NCBI GenBank assembly: GCA_910890315.1 | Contig: CAJVGD010000006.1 | Span: 434,001-498,000 of the forward strand | Reading direction: 5' to 3' | DNA: 64,000 bases | From: Serendipita indica DSM 11827 | Lineage: Eukaryota; Basidiomycota; Agaricomycetes; Sebacinales; Serendipitaceae | In this document: piece after piece, positions 21,187 to 32,300 of the stretch | Position numbering within the stretch: position 1 is the first letter of the stretch | Layout: each line of letters opens with the position of its first letter | Notes under the pieces: generated by a model | Seen by the model: only the letters and a program-made list of their open reading frames with translations | Told to the model about the DNA's origin: nothing | Database searches by the model: none | Made by a program: the position numbers and the translations under genes

Positions 21187-22957
21187 CTAAACCAGTATGC
21201 TTGCTGCGGCAGCCACGGTAAGGAGGGTGCTAGCGACCAAGCATGGCATGGCTCCGAACGAGGAAAGCCGGACGCTACCTGCCGCGTTGCTCGTTGGGCG
21301 AGGCATGGAAGACGTTGCTTGGCCTTGCACAGAGATGCTCGTCGCCGTTGGGCTCGAAAATGCGGTTGCGGCATACAAAGAAGCCGATTCAAATGTCTTG
21401 CATGAGGATGTCGAAGGTGCAGGATGCTAAAGGAGTGGTGAGGAGGGCGGCAAGGGTCTCCAGTAGACTCACAGCTGGCGGTGTTACAGGTTGGCCTTGA
21501 TGGAAGGTGCTCGTAGACCCATCAGGTTGAGGATAAAGACCCATAGGTCTATTCAGGTGTTAGAGCGAACTATGTGTGCCCCGGTGACGTACATTCCGCT
21601 GTGCAAAAGTTAGGAGAAGACTTTGACATCAAAATTGGATGCTTACCTATCTCCCTTGCACTCTGTAAAGCCATCTCCATAGTCACCTAAATCGAGTCAG
21701 CATATTGTGCTGAGTCCAGGACCACGGCTTGCCTGGCATGTTCCAACTGCACCCACCGAGTTAGAAACGCTCCATAGGACACGAAAACACTCACTGGCAG
21801 CCAGTTACATCAAATATGTGCTCGCACCTGCATTCTTCAGAAACGAGATAGTTGTAAATATCGAGCGTTTACTGACCATTGCACATCGCGCCCGCCTGGC
21901 TTGCAAACACGAATGCAGTATTCTTGGAGGAGGGAGTTCAGGGACGAGCAAGGCATCCGCGGGGGAGTTCGTACCTCTGAAACTCATAAAATTGGTCCAT
22001 TCGTGGATTTGCTAACAAGATTCAGCAAGTTGGAGTAAGAGATCACCATGGATCTCACCTGGCCAAGGCCGTTGGTGCCACTCGTCCAAACATTGGAAAA
22101 GACGAGGCCTCCGTGTGGGTTTCCAGCTCCGTCTGCACCGTGTGGGTCCAACTCTCCTCCTAATGTCGATTGTCAGAGAATGACCGACGATGGGTGTTCA
22201 CACTTGCCTGCATCCCCAGCAACAACGTTAATGTCCTCAAAGTGACCTGTTCCGGTTATCTGGATGTAGTCTGGCGTTTCGACACTGGGGATCTATGAGC
22301 GAGCTGACAGCATTTGCGGCGTGTGGCATTACAAATGGGCAGAGATAATCGTGCCGTTCCTGAAGAGCCGTGTTCCCCTTGTATGGAATAAGCGGCCGTA
22401 CTAGTATGTTGCCTAGGCGTACCTGTTCGGACGCCTAGAGGACAATGTAAGTCAAGGTTGGGTCGAAGTGTGGCGGCGACCTACGTGCAATACGAGACGA
22501 CGGTTTGCTCGACGGCGCCAATCTCGGCGGTGGTTTGTGGACCCCAGAGACAGAAATCTTGAACGCTGTTAACCCAGACGTTTTGGCAGAGGCTCGTTTG
22601 GTTGTTGCCTGGCGCAACTCAGAAGGCACATCCAAAGGAAGAGTGCCCATCGTACCAGTTCCACATTGATTCGTTCCTAAAGGGCTAATGAGAGGTGTAA
22701 CTACTTGGGGTGCGCCTCGGGCTTACCAGCTTGATCGCCTTCAGTGGTCGGCGGGAGATTCGCAGGGTCCTGACGAGAGTTGAAAAGGTGTAGCTGAGTA
22801 TAACAAATCATTTAACTCACGTATGTAGCAGTGTCTAAGGCAATGAAGGCATCAGGGGGCTTACTGCGATCGTAAACGTCGTCTACGTACAGCTTTGAGC
22901 GGCGACACTGATAACAGCGGCCATCAAGGTGACCATGTGAGATAAATTCAAGCTCAT
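21187..22957 (-). CDS. secreted GPI-type Cys-rich glycoprotein ('macrofage activating glycoprotein' family)
   Basis: Joined exons read: signal peptide MSLNLSHMVTLMAAVISV-AAQS; after an intron, YTATYDPANLPPTTEGDQ; then AGTNQCGTGNNQTSLCQN and VWVNSVQDFCLWGPQTTAEI; GGELDPHGADGAGNPHGG and LVFSNVWTSGTNGLGQ; EWTNFMSF; Cys-rich CIRVCKPGG; GDYGDGFTECKGD; GLYPQPDGSTSTFHQGQP and VTPPAHPAPSTSSC. The end is a Ser/Thr tract and a hydrophobic tail (GAMPCLVASTLLTVAAAASI), which fits a GPI signal. The pattern is that of basidiomycete proteins annotated after a Cryptococcus macrophage-activating glycoprotein. The molecular role is unknown; a cell-wall or surface protein is inferred. About eight introns, several exons under 50 bp. 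Confidence 0.82.
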
Positions 22958-23718
22958 GTTGCTGATGGCACGGTTGATCCGAGAAAGTTGAACGAGCTGG
23001 AGAGAAGTGTCGGATGAGCACTTTATGACAAAAATAACCAGTAGTTGTGACTTACTGGAAGATTTGAGAGTTGTAGCAGTTGCTTAGCGAGCAGGGCACC
23101 GACGATCTAAGAGAGCGAGAGTTGTGGGGAGTTCCAAGCTGCACTCGGGGTGTTTGTGCCCTCTGCCTTTTCAGCGGTTCTTTATAGGGCTCCGCTTTTG
23201 GAGACATATTCTACCATCTCTGCCTGGCTATTGGCTACACAAATCCCTTGGCAGTGCCCTTCCAAATGGCGAGGTCGACCAGCTCTGGAGCTGAGCCCGA
23301 CGAGTCCAGAACTGATGCTGGATAATGTCTGCGATATTCCTCAGCATCGTCTCCGCGCTGGCACTTCCCCCGGGACTCTATGTGCGCTTATGTCTCCGCT
23401 GCCAGCCATCTGGATCCCTGCCATGACAGGATCGATCAAAACAGGTCAAGAAGAAGCCAAGAATTCTATTTTTATCAGTCTTCGCCTATGCAATTGACAA
23501 CATGTGGGTCAATTCTCGTAATCGCGGAGATGCTCTAACATAGAATTCACCACCGAGTGGAGAAGAGAATGACCTCCGCTACCCCCCTCCGTGCTCGTTT
23601 CACTTTGATGTTTGTATTCTAAAGTACAGTGTGATCCTACAACAGAACTATAAGGATACCCAACGCATTAGGTATAATATACTCGAACAGAATTGCATAA
23701 AGCTCCTGTGCAAGCGTC
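22958..23718. other. intergenic region upstream of the surface glycoprotein gene
   Basis: A plus-strand frame across 23150-23497 begins with GTG, not ATG, and its protein has no known feature. No repeat or RNA gene is seen. The region lies 5' of the glycoprotein and 3' of the first membrane-protein gene. Confidence 0.35.
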
Positions 23719-25329
23719 TCAATCATTCGAGGTGCGCTTGATAGCAACGCGCATGGGGCGTCCAGTGACTGGCTTGGGGCCCGTAAGATCAATGTTTTCG
23801 ACTGGGGTCGAGACGGATGACTTGCGGTCAAGGTCGAGATTAAAATCATTAAGTGGAATTGTGCGAGCAAACATGGACGTCTGCACCCTCGTCAATAATG
23901 ATTGCCCAAATGAGAACAGGGGTAACGCACGTGATTCAACATCTCACTCTCTACAGCATCATCTTTCGTGGGTCTCCAGACATCACCGCCGAGAGGACTT
24001 GTAAGCCGCCTCGATGGTTTGTCAAAGCTTTGCTGGGAAAGACGTTGCCGAAACTCTAGTGTCCATAGGAAAGAGAGAATAAAGAGTTGTCCCAACGCAT
24101 AATTTGGGACATTGTGCCAGAGCAAGATCATCACCGAGGGTATGGCAACGCAAATAACGTTTACGAGAGCTCTGTGAAGGCAGTTAGTAAGCGAAGTAAA
24201 TGATGGAGAAGAGAATACGCACGTGACGGCAGGAATGGCGGCACTCAGGGCCGTAATTCTTGCAAATTGGGCCAGCCGTGAACGCCTTCTGTTGAGTAAT
24301 CAGCAAAATGCGGGATATCAGCAAGTATAGTCGCACTCTGCGGATTGATGGTTGCTCTTTGTGCTGAAAATGCATACTAGAGTGAGTACGGTTACGAAAA
24401 TATCTCCGACACAGGCGGTGGAGATATGAGCAATGACTAGAGACGGTCAGAAAAGTACGCATGAGAAGCTGAGAGAAACGTACGATAGTAAGCAAAATAG
24501 TTCCACCCATCCAGGGCAATATATGTCTGTGAATGATGAACATGGATCACGATTAGCGCAAGAATAGCGTACGCAGTAGATGGCTAAACCGAGAGCTAGT
24601 CACGACGCATGAGCAGATTGAAGATGTAAGATGCCAAAGACGTACCTGAGAGGAATAGACATTCAATCAAGATGATGGCAAACCCTCGAAACCAGCGAGA
24701 GCCAAGAAAAGAGGATTGGACGCGTAAAAGGGACACGAGACGGTGAAGATAGAACGATTCGGTGAGGATGCCAATGGTGGCTGTCTACACCGTCTAAATT
24801 AGCATTTGACATTGCGCACGTGGAACGGACGCACTAAAACCGGGGGGATGTAAAATGGCTGTTGATATGCATTAGAAATAATATTCGCGTTTCGGGGCTA
24901 TCTCACAAGTTTTGTCATGAGTTTTGGCCAAGCTGGAATCCCGACGGGCTTGCGTAAAAGGATGATGGTCGCGAGCGAACATCCTGCCTTGAAAGTAGCC
25001 AGAACAACCAGAATGAGCACCAGATAATCCCAAATTCTTCTCGAGCGTTGTAATTTGGTTCCTTTGCCGTCGGATGTGTCGAGAACGGCTGCGGGTCCTG
25101 ACCTTCTCGCTCGCTCGCTCGTCGATGACGAAAGCTGAGGTAACTGTATGCCTTGTTCAGCATTGCTCCCATCGGTATACAAGTGTTCGCGTGCAGCGCA
25201 GAGGTAGCGGGCGGACTGGACGAGCACTAGCGTGTAAAGCGCAATGTCGACGGCGGCGCTGGTGATAAATGCGATGCGCCAGGTATTCTCCAGACGAGGC
25301 CCAGCGTCAATGAAGCCGTTGATAGACAT
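23719..25329 (-). CDS. multi-pass membrane protein, tandem copy A (fungal DUF6534-like)
   Basis: Starts MSINGFIDAGPRLENTWRIA; the first membrane segment is FITSAAVDIALYTLVLVQSA, another is LVLILVVLATFKAGCSLATI. After introns come ATIGILTESFYLHRLVSLLR and FRGFAIILIECLFLS, and further hydrophobic exons, then ALGQLFILSFLWTLEFRQRL. The last exon reads TSMFARTIPLNDFNLDLDRK, and ends KRTSND at 23721-23719. I expect about seven membrane spans. The architecture (TFKAG turn, SFYLHRL motif, C-terminal hydrophobic block then a polar tail) resembles the basidiomycete-specific DUF6534 membrane proteins; ligand and role are unknown. The same order of segments occurs in the neighbouring copy B. Confidence 0.7.
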
Positions 25330-25657
25330 ATATAGCCCGCTCGACGCTCCTAGGAGCCTGCAGCCGTTGTGGTCGTGGGCAAGGAGCAGAAGGAGAGAGG
25401 CAAGGGGGGAGACAGGCGGGGAAATGAACTAGTTGAAAGTGTGATGCTAACGACTCCAGGAGTTTCTTCCTCGAGCCCTGCGAATTCTTTGATAGCTTCT
25501 AAATTGGTCGGCGGTATTTTCGCTGCATTGGCATGGAGTATCTGTACCTGGCTCCCGACCATCTCGGAGTTCACTAGGCGACTCGAGTCGGGCCGCAAAA
25601 GAGGTTGGCTGTTCGGGTTTATCCTTTATACACTACAATTTATATTACAAATTACAA
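25330..25657. other. intergenic region between the two membrane-protein paralogs
   Basis: Promoter side of copy A and 3' side of copy B. An 82-codon minus frame crosses it without any recognisable domain; it is not accepted as a gene. Confidence 0.35.
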
Positions 25658-27079
25658 TCAGTTCTTAAACTCCGAGGAGATGTCATTGAGGGGTATTGTC
25701 CGTGCAAACATCGATGTGCGATTCATAAAGTTTGGACGACCCTCGCGCTTAGTCGACCACGTTGCCGTGCTCGTCAGCCGCGCGCTCTCGGTGCTTTGAT
25801 GCGCAATTTGTTGGCGAACCTGTAACGTCCACAGCAGCGATAGAACAAACAATTGTCCCAACCTGCATCAATCGATCAGCTATTGACCAAACTCTATAGA
25901 GAAGAGATGGGCGCACGCGTAGTTTGGAAGATTGTGCCATAGTGTGTTTGACACAGCCGGAATGGCTACGCACAATACATTCGCAATCGCGCTGCTTGCT
26001 ATCAGTCTCAGTTTCATTAATAATGAGGACGCACGTTATCGTGGGGACAGCTGCACTCAATGCAGTGATTCTTGCGATGTGCCGCAGTGGGGAACGTTTG
26101 CTACACAAGAAGATAAGTCCCCCTCGGATGAGTGGTCCAGGATACATACGTTTCAGTGATGTGTTTCTCCGTGTTCAATATACACGCGAGGGTCAACCCT
26201 GTTACGAGCATATCACCCACAGCAGCGCAGCTGAGCTGCGCGGTCGCTATCCATGGTCAGCAGATATTCTTCCGAACAAGGTGTAGCTCACCAAAGGGGA
26301 CAAATTTGTCCCACCCGTCGGCGGCGAGGCGAGTCTAGTATGCTTTAGTACAATGCCCTGGGTTTCGGGCAGGGAGACGGACATAATAGATAGAAAGTCC
26401 AAGGGCTTTAAACTGTCAGCAATTAGGAAATAGATGAGAGGCCACTTACTGGTGAGAAAGAGAGCTTCGATAATGATCATGATGAAGGCGCGGAACCGAC
26501 AATTTCCGAGAACTGATTCTTGTACTCGCAACAGCTTGACAAGTCGGTGCAGGTAGAATGTACCAGAGACTAGTCCAATCAATGCGGTCTACAAGCATGA
26601 GTCAAAATCCTTTTCGTTCGCAGGGACGTACTAGGAAAGGTGCTATATATACTGGCTACCCATGCCGTCAGCCAACTGGTCTCGGGATAGTGATAGAGAC
26701 GTACAAAAGACACGAGGGCGTCACAAAATTCACGGCCGCTGAGAGGTTGCCGAAGGATCACAGTCGTCGCCAATGAACAGCCAGCCTTGAACGTCGCAAT
26801 TGTTACGACTAAGAAAACGAGCCAGTCCCATGGTCTCTGATGAAATCGGCTGCTTCTGTCCTTTGACTGCGCCTCCAAACCCGAAACATCGACAATCCGC
26901 GCTACAGCTGCACTACTTTCATCATTTGAGCGGGTACAGAAGTACCGAACAGTCTGTGCGACGATGGCTACGTAGAGCACGACGTCGACTGCAGCACTAG
27001 TGATGAGGGCGGCCCGCCAGACTGCCATGTTCGCGGCGACGAGCGCAATAATGTCGTCGGGCGGGGTGCTTGGTGGCAT
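25658..27079 (-). CDS. multi-pass membrane protein, tandem copy B (fungal DUF6534-like)
   Basis: Starts MPPSTPPDDIIALVAANMAV; membrane segments ALITSAAVDVVLYVAIVAQT and WLVFLVVTIATFKAGCSLAT match those of copy A (shared ITSAAVD and ATFKAGCSLAT). The third exon reads ALIGLVSGTFYLHRLVKLLR and FRAFIMIIIEALFLTS, again parallel to copy A. Near the end comes GQLFVLSLLWTLQVRQQIAH, then TSMFARTIPLNDISSEFKN and the stop at 25660-25658. The same-strand arrangement and conserved TSMFARTIPLND last exon show a tandem duplication. The C-terminal tail after that motif is shorter than in copy A. Function unknown; a membrane sensor or transporter is a guess. Confidence 0.7.
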
Positions 27080-27848
27080 GGCCGGGTGAGAAGTTTGACA
27101 AAGATGGTACCCAACGCCTGGCCCTTTAAGTTTGTCGCACTCGACGGATCAGACTAGGGTCTTCTGTGGGGGTTCCTTTAGTCATGTTGCAACGATATCT
27201 GACTGAATGGCCACATGTGCTCGGCTGACTGATCTTCCTCGAGGCTATACTTGTCATTTTCCTCTTCATTTACACCCCGCGCTTGTTGGCCTGTGGATCC
27301 GCCGGGTTTCATTTCCTGATCCGAGATAGCCCTTGCAAGGCGCAACGCACACACACATGCGCGCGCGCGAGTAGAATGTGTTTCATAAAAATACAGTCTG
27401 TACGCTCGAGTGAGTTATCCAGAGTCATGCCGTCGGTCAAGAGACACTTCTCCACCTCTTCCCGCGATTGGAGCGACCGCTTCGATTTTCGCTCAATGAT
27501 ACACCATGTGCGAGATGTGAACTTTGTCTCGACAGGCACCTTGTATGAGCGTCACTGAGGACCGGTACCGGCGTCGAGCTCCCCACGCAGCATCTCCACC
27601 TTTCGCTACAACATCCGGTTGGTCACATAGCAACACCACCACCACCGCCGAACGTACCCTGAATGTAAGATGACGACCCTTGAGGGCAGTCTCCAGCAAC
27701 TTGATTTGCCAACGGAGCCGTCTTGTGCATTGTTTGAATATGGGGTCTCGATATTCATGGATTCGTGCCACAAATATTGTGTGGACCCGTTCGTCGCGGG
27801 CGAAACAATACGTCTGGCGAAGCTCGTTCATTCCAACCCTTCTCAGGA
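27080..27848. other. region with a doubtful plus-strand gene
   Basis: The plus strand has an ATG at 27427 giving MPSVKRHFSTSSRDWSDRFD, followed by a possible donor GTATGAG at about 27542. A later open stretch ends near 27852-27868 and would be its second exon, but two frames compete (one with CALFEYGVSIFMDSCHKYC) and neither shows a known domain. The second exon would overlap the end of the next minus-strand gene. A CA/GC-rich dinucleotide tract (ACACACACATGCGCGCGCGC) lies near 27348-27367. Confidence 0.25.
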
Positions 27849-29098
27849 TTAAAAACGCACCGGAATAGGGTCGCCTCCGACGGTTTGTGACGCAACGTCC
27901 CATGCGGCCATCATTAATAGATCCGCGGTAGCGTTCGCTATGCTAAAAACAGAAGTCAGTTTCGCACGGATCGAGCCGCGGTCGAGACTCACTAGTCTTC
28001 TATCGAAGCAATAGAAGCTGCTTTCCCCAGCTCGCGTGTTGTAAAGGCCCTCACCGCTTGTTCAGCTGTCGCAACAGGCTGACCTTCGGAAGGGATTGCT
28101 CGAAGCGCAAGTCCTACGGTGGAAATCTGGTTCCATACCCATTTGTCACCCTCGCTCATGATCAGGGTCTGCAAGAACGACGCGAGAAGATCGGACTGGG
28201 AGCTTTGAAGGCCATAATCAATGGCGAGCTTTAGGTTTGTGCCTAATAGGTGTAAAGACGAGACGGGAGATGAAAATAGGACGCACGAAGGGCCTTTAGG
28301 AGTACCTTTGTCTTTGGCTTCTCCACCTCCTCATCCTCCAGATGGTTGACCCAACGGCTGAGCGCACCTACGAGCACAATGGCTACCTGCAGGACCATGA
28401 GACTAGCTAAAGAAAAAGACAATGATTTACCTCTCTATGGGATTGACCGATCCTCATAGCGTGGAGTAACGGGGTGACCTCCCCTGTTTTGCGAAGTAGA
28501 AGCTGCACCTTGTCAGTATCCAGACGGAGTAGTTCTTATTGACGCACGTGGAATGCGCGATCCCTCACTTCCTGGAAGAGGTCAGAAGAACCGCGCTCCG
28601 TATATGAGACACTTGCCATCAGAAACATCAGGTCCTTGCGTTCAACGGCACGTAGTACCTCGTATGGTTGGGGATCCTTCCATGGTACATTCTCTCGCTG
28701 CTGATTTCCAAAGGGAAATGACAGCTTGCGACTCCGGATGGAATCTGCAAAAAAACTGAGGCGATTACTTGAGGTGGGCGTTTCTGGTGCCTTGGGTACT
28801 TCTATTGGTCCGGATTCATCTGAATCACTCCCTTCTTCCACCTCTTCTGGCGACTCGTCTCTTCGATAGCGTAGTTGTCGAAGTTCAGCGATTTCAAGAG
28901 CTGCATCAGCGTCTCGCAGTAATACAGCTATGTAATGTTCAGTTATCGACTATTAGATTAAATTCACTAATTACCTGTTGTCGGTAGACGTTCTAAAAGG
29001 CAAAAGTCTGAAGCTGCTCGTTCGCGAGGCTTTCCTTGACGCTGCGGGCCAGAAGTAGACGCGTCTAATGCCCTCAGAATGAGCTGATTGTTGAACAT
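27849..29098 (-). CDS. unrecognised helical protein
   Basis: Starts MFNNQLILRALDASTSGPQR; exons continue FCLLERLPTT, then LRDADAALEIAELRQLRYRR, an acidic segment EEGSDSDESGPIEVPKAPET, then PWKDPQPYEVLRAVERKDLM and FLMASVSYTERGSSDLFQEV. Later come GEVTPLLHAMRIGQSHREVA, LVGALSRWVNHLEDEEVEKP, WNQISTVGLALRAIPSEGQP and ELGKAASIASIEDYIANATA, ending GGDPIPVRF at TAA 27851-27849. The last intron (GTGAGT..TTTAG) joins in phase. Predicted mostly alpha-helical in the C-terminal half, with no signal peptide. I do not recognise the family. Head-to-head with the THO2 gene, sharing a 279-bp gap. Confidence 0.65.
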
Positions 29099-29377
29099 TT
29101 CACAAGTGGTTTCCGTGATGGCCCAACGCCTTCAAAACATCGTCGTGTGGTCCAAGAAATGCTGGGCGTCTAAGTGCACGGTCAGTGAGCCCGGAGATCC
29201 TAAATCCTCTGGTAATCAAAGCCACTCGTGGATCTGTAGGAGTAGGTCTGTAGATCCTCCGAGGGCCTTATGAGGATCCCGTCACTCAGGTTCTTCTCGG
29301 TCAAGTATAACAGAATACTAATAACTGGGAATGGCTTGTTTTTACGCCTGTACTCGTATTCCAAGCCAATCGCGCGA
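29099..29377. promoter_or_regulatory. divergent promoter region, unknown gene / THO2
   Basis: Separates the minus-strand ATG at 29098 from the plus-strand ATG at 29378. It contains other ATGs (29118 and 29270 on plus) that could begin an upstream THO2 exon, so the true promoter may be narrower. Confidence 0.35.
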
Positions 29378-32300
29378 ATGCCTGGCGAGGAGAAAGTCAA
29401 AGTACAAGCAAACAACTTGGCCCTTGCCTCGATGGCCGTAGCCGTGGCCAATGCAACTAAAGAGCTCCTAAACAGATGGAATAACGATGGGAGGTCTCAA
29501 TGGTCAGTTTAATGGCGCGTTCAGGCTGCGAAAATGCTCATTCAGTGTGCATCACTCTTTAGTCTGCAACAGCTCAAGGAGCTATGTACGCAGCCGGAAC
29601 GAATCGACGACTTACGCGTCGCATTTCAAATCCTCGTCAATTCTCTCGTCAATAAGGACGGTTTCCGACTCCTACCAGACGATTTCGGCCCATTCTATCG
29701 CGAGTTGGCACAGGCCCAGCCTACGTCGTCGCGTCCGGATGAGAATCCAGCTATTTCACAGATACTCGTAGATGCCATTAGTGTCGTTGATGACACATTG
29801 GACGACTTGGCGCAGGCACAAGAAACTGAAAAGGAGCGACAAGAGAATCGCAACAAGCACCGACAGATACCCGAACGTCAACCTCTTGTCAAGTTGCTTC
29901 GATATCTTCTTGTGGGTCCACCTCATATTCGCGCTTGGTCTAACTTACACAATATGGGTAGTCGACCGGCGCCATTTCACATCAGCTCCTAGCCCTGAAC
30001 CTGGAATACAGTCTACTTCAAGATGTTGGTCTACTGGGCAACGCTTTGCAAACTGCCAAACAAGAAGTCCGAGCGAGGACGCGACTCATGTGCGAATGCC
30101 ACCTTCATCAGCGCGACTTCGACTAAAGCATTTCGGTCACAGTTATAGACAAACTAAGGTCAATCTACTCCGAGAGCAGTCAGAGGGCTACTCCAAGTTC
30201 ACGGTTGAGTTGTGTACTTCGCTGGGTCCACCTCACGATCCGCAACTTCGGCCAGACGAAGTAGCGCTGAAGGCACAGACAAAGTCGATTCTCGAGAGGC
30301 TCATGCGAGTCGCTGGGTATTTCGACTTGGATCCAACAAGAATGCTGGATCTAATCCTGGACGTGTTTTCGACCCATGTCATGACGCATTCCGACCTCTT
30401 CCTGTACATCATTAGGGAGTTTTCCGGCACGCGGACCAGGCTCCTGGGTTCGACGTCCGACATCGACTCCTCGATGGACACTTCAGAATCATCTGAGAGC
30501 GCATTGGAGCGTCGCCTCCAAGAAGCAGAGGGTCCACTCACCAACCCGCCCACCTTGCCCCAGCTGAAAAACCCGCTGGCGCAACTTCTTGGGTTCAAAT
30601 TTTCACACTACGCGGTCGGTCGTATCCTGTCTCATTCATCAGAACGCTGACCATCTAACAGGCAGATGAACAAAGTGTACCTCGGGAGCTTATGTTTGTT
30701 ACAGCTTTGCTCATCCGAGAAGGTCACCTTTCGATAGCAGACATCTACAACCATGTCAGACCCAGACTTCTCCTACAATACAGGCACTAACATCTGAATA
30801 GTTGTCGCCAGATGAGGCAGGGATGAAGGCACTCGCAGAAAAGCAAGATGCGGAAATGAAAAAGCGTATACGAATTGTCAAGACGACGGCCGCTGACAAG
30901 GATAATGCGCTGGCAAACGCTGGTGTCCTATCTAATCTAGACGATCGTGACTACCTCAGCAGACGCCAACCACAAGTAAGCAACCCCGCGCCAGTTTCAA
31001 CTACCAAGGCCGTCAAGGAGGTCAAGGTCCCAGAAGAAATAACCCAACATCGAGACTTGGCGATTGCGCTTTTGTCTATTGGCGCATTGCGACCAGCTGT
31101 TGCCATCTTGACAAACCACCCTTGGTTGACAAGTCGGTACCCACAAATTGCAGATATTCTTCTCAAACACCTGGAATACTCCATCGACCCCATGTACCGC
31201 TCTTTTTCCCCCGCAACGACTCATCCAGAAGCGGCGGCAACTTACGCCCTCCCTCTAAACTCTATTAATGGTGGTCAAAACCGCAAGACAAAGTTGACTA
31301 TGACTTTTCCTGATCCACCTCCAACTCCTGATACTCAACAAATTTTCTTTTACCCGCGGTGGACTGAGAGAGTACCACTGTCGACGGCACAGAGCGATCT
31401 AGAGGTCTTTGTGGAGCCTATGCTTCGCATCATTGGTGTTCATGCCTATCGTTCCATTCCGTTGTTCGTCAAATTATGCAGAATAGCTCGAGAACAGCTT
31501 AAAAACGAGGTTTGTCTCACAACGAATGGTGAATATTTCATCTGAAGAGCCCATAGGGAGGGCCCCCAACGGAAGACGACTTCTGGACCTATGTGCTGAG
31601 ACGGCACTTTTTGCCTCTCGTTTCGATGGCCAAAGACAACCCGATGCTAGGCAACGAAATCTGGCCTATTCTACAACGTTTGGAGATCCAGCAGCGCTGG
31701 GCCATATATGCCGAATGGTTTCAAAGAACATATGATGGATCTTTGGAGATGCGCTTGAAGAAGGCTTATGTCACAAGAGAGACCAAGGGTGTTTTACGTC
31801 GGCTTAGCTCCAAGAATCAAGGACAAAGCGCCAGAGCTCTAGCAAAGATTGCTCATCACAATCCGTGTGTGCTCTTTCAAATTGCTATCGATCAAGTCAT
31901 GTCCTACGATAATTTGGCCGATCCTCTGATTGAGGCATTCCGCACACTCTCTCCGATTGGCTACGATATCCTCACCTATAGCCTTTTGGACGCCTTCTCT
32001 CAGACAGAGCGACCGCGGATGAAGGACGATGGAACCAATGTTTCACATTGGCTGCAAAGTAGGTCCTGCATCTTGCATCTTCTATAGTTGACCCCTCGGG
32101 CTCACTAGGTCTTGCCTCTCTTACTGCACATTTGTGCAGACGATATAACGCTATGGATCCGACACCCATCCTGCAGTTTATCGTACATCGGCTTCAAGCA
32201 GAATCACCAATAGACTCCATCATACTACGGGAACTGATCTCAAAGATGGGCAATATCGAACCCCCGCAGCTTTTGGCGGAAAACCAGATTGCCGCAATGG

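Noticed and set aside
23150-23497. 115-codon plus-strand frame
   Set aside because: Starts with GTG, has no domain, and lies in a promoter region.
27348-27370. CA/GC dinucleotide tract as a possible repeat element
   Set aside because: Short simple-sequence run with no wider repeat structure.
27427-27868. possible two-exon plus-strand gene
   Set aside because: The second exon is ambiguous in frame and overlaps the end of the minus-strand gene; kept only as a doubtful note.
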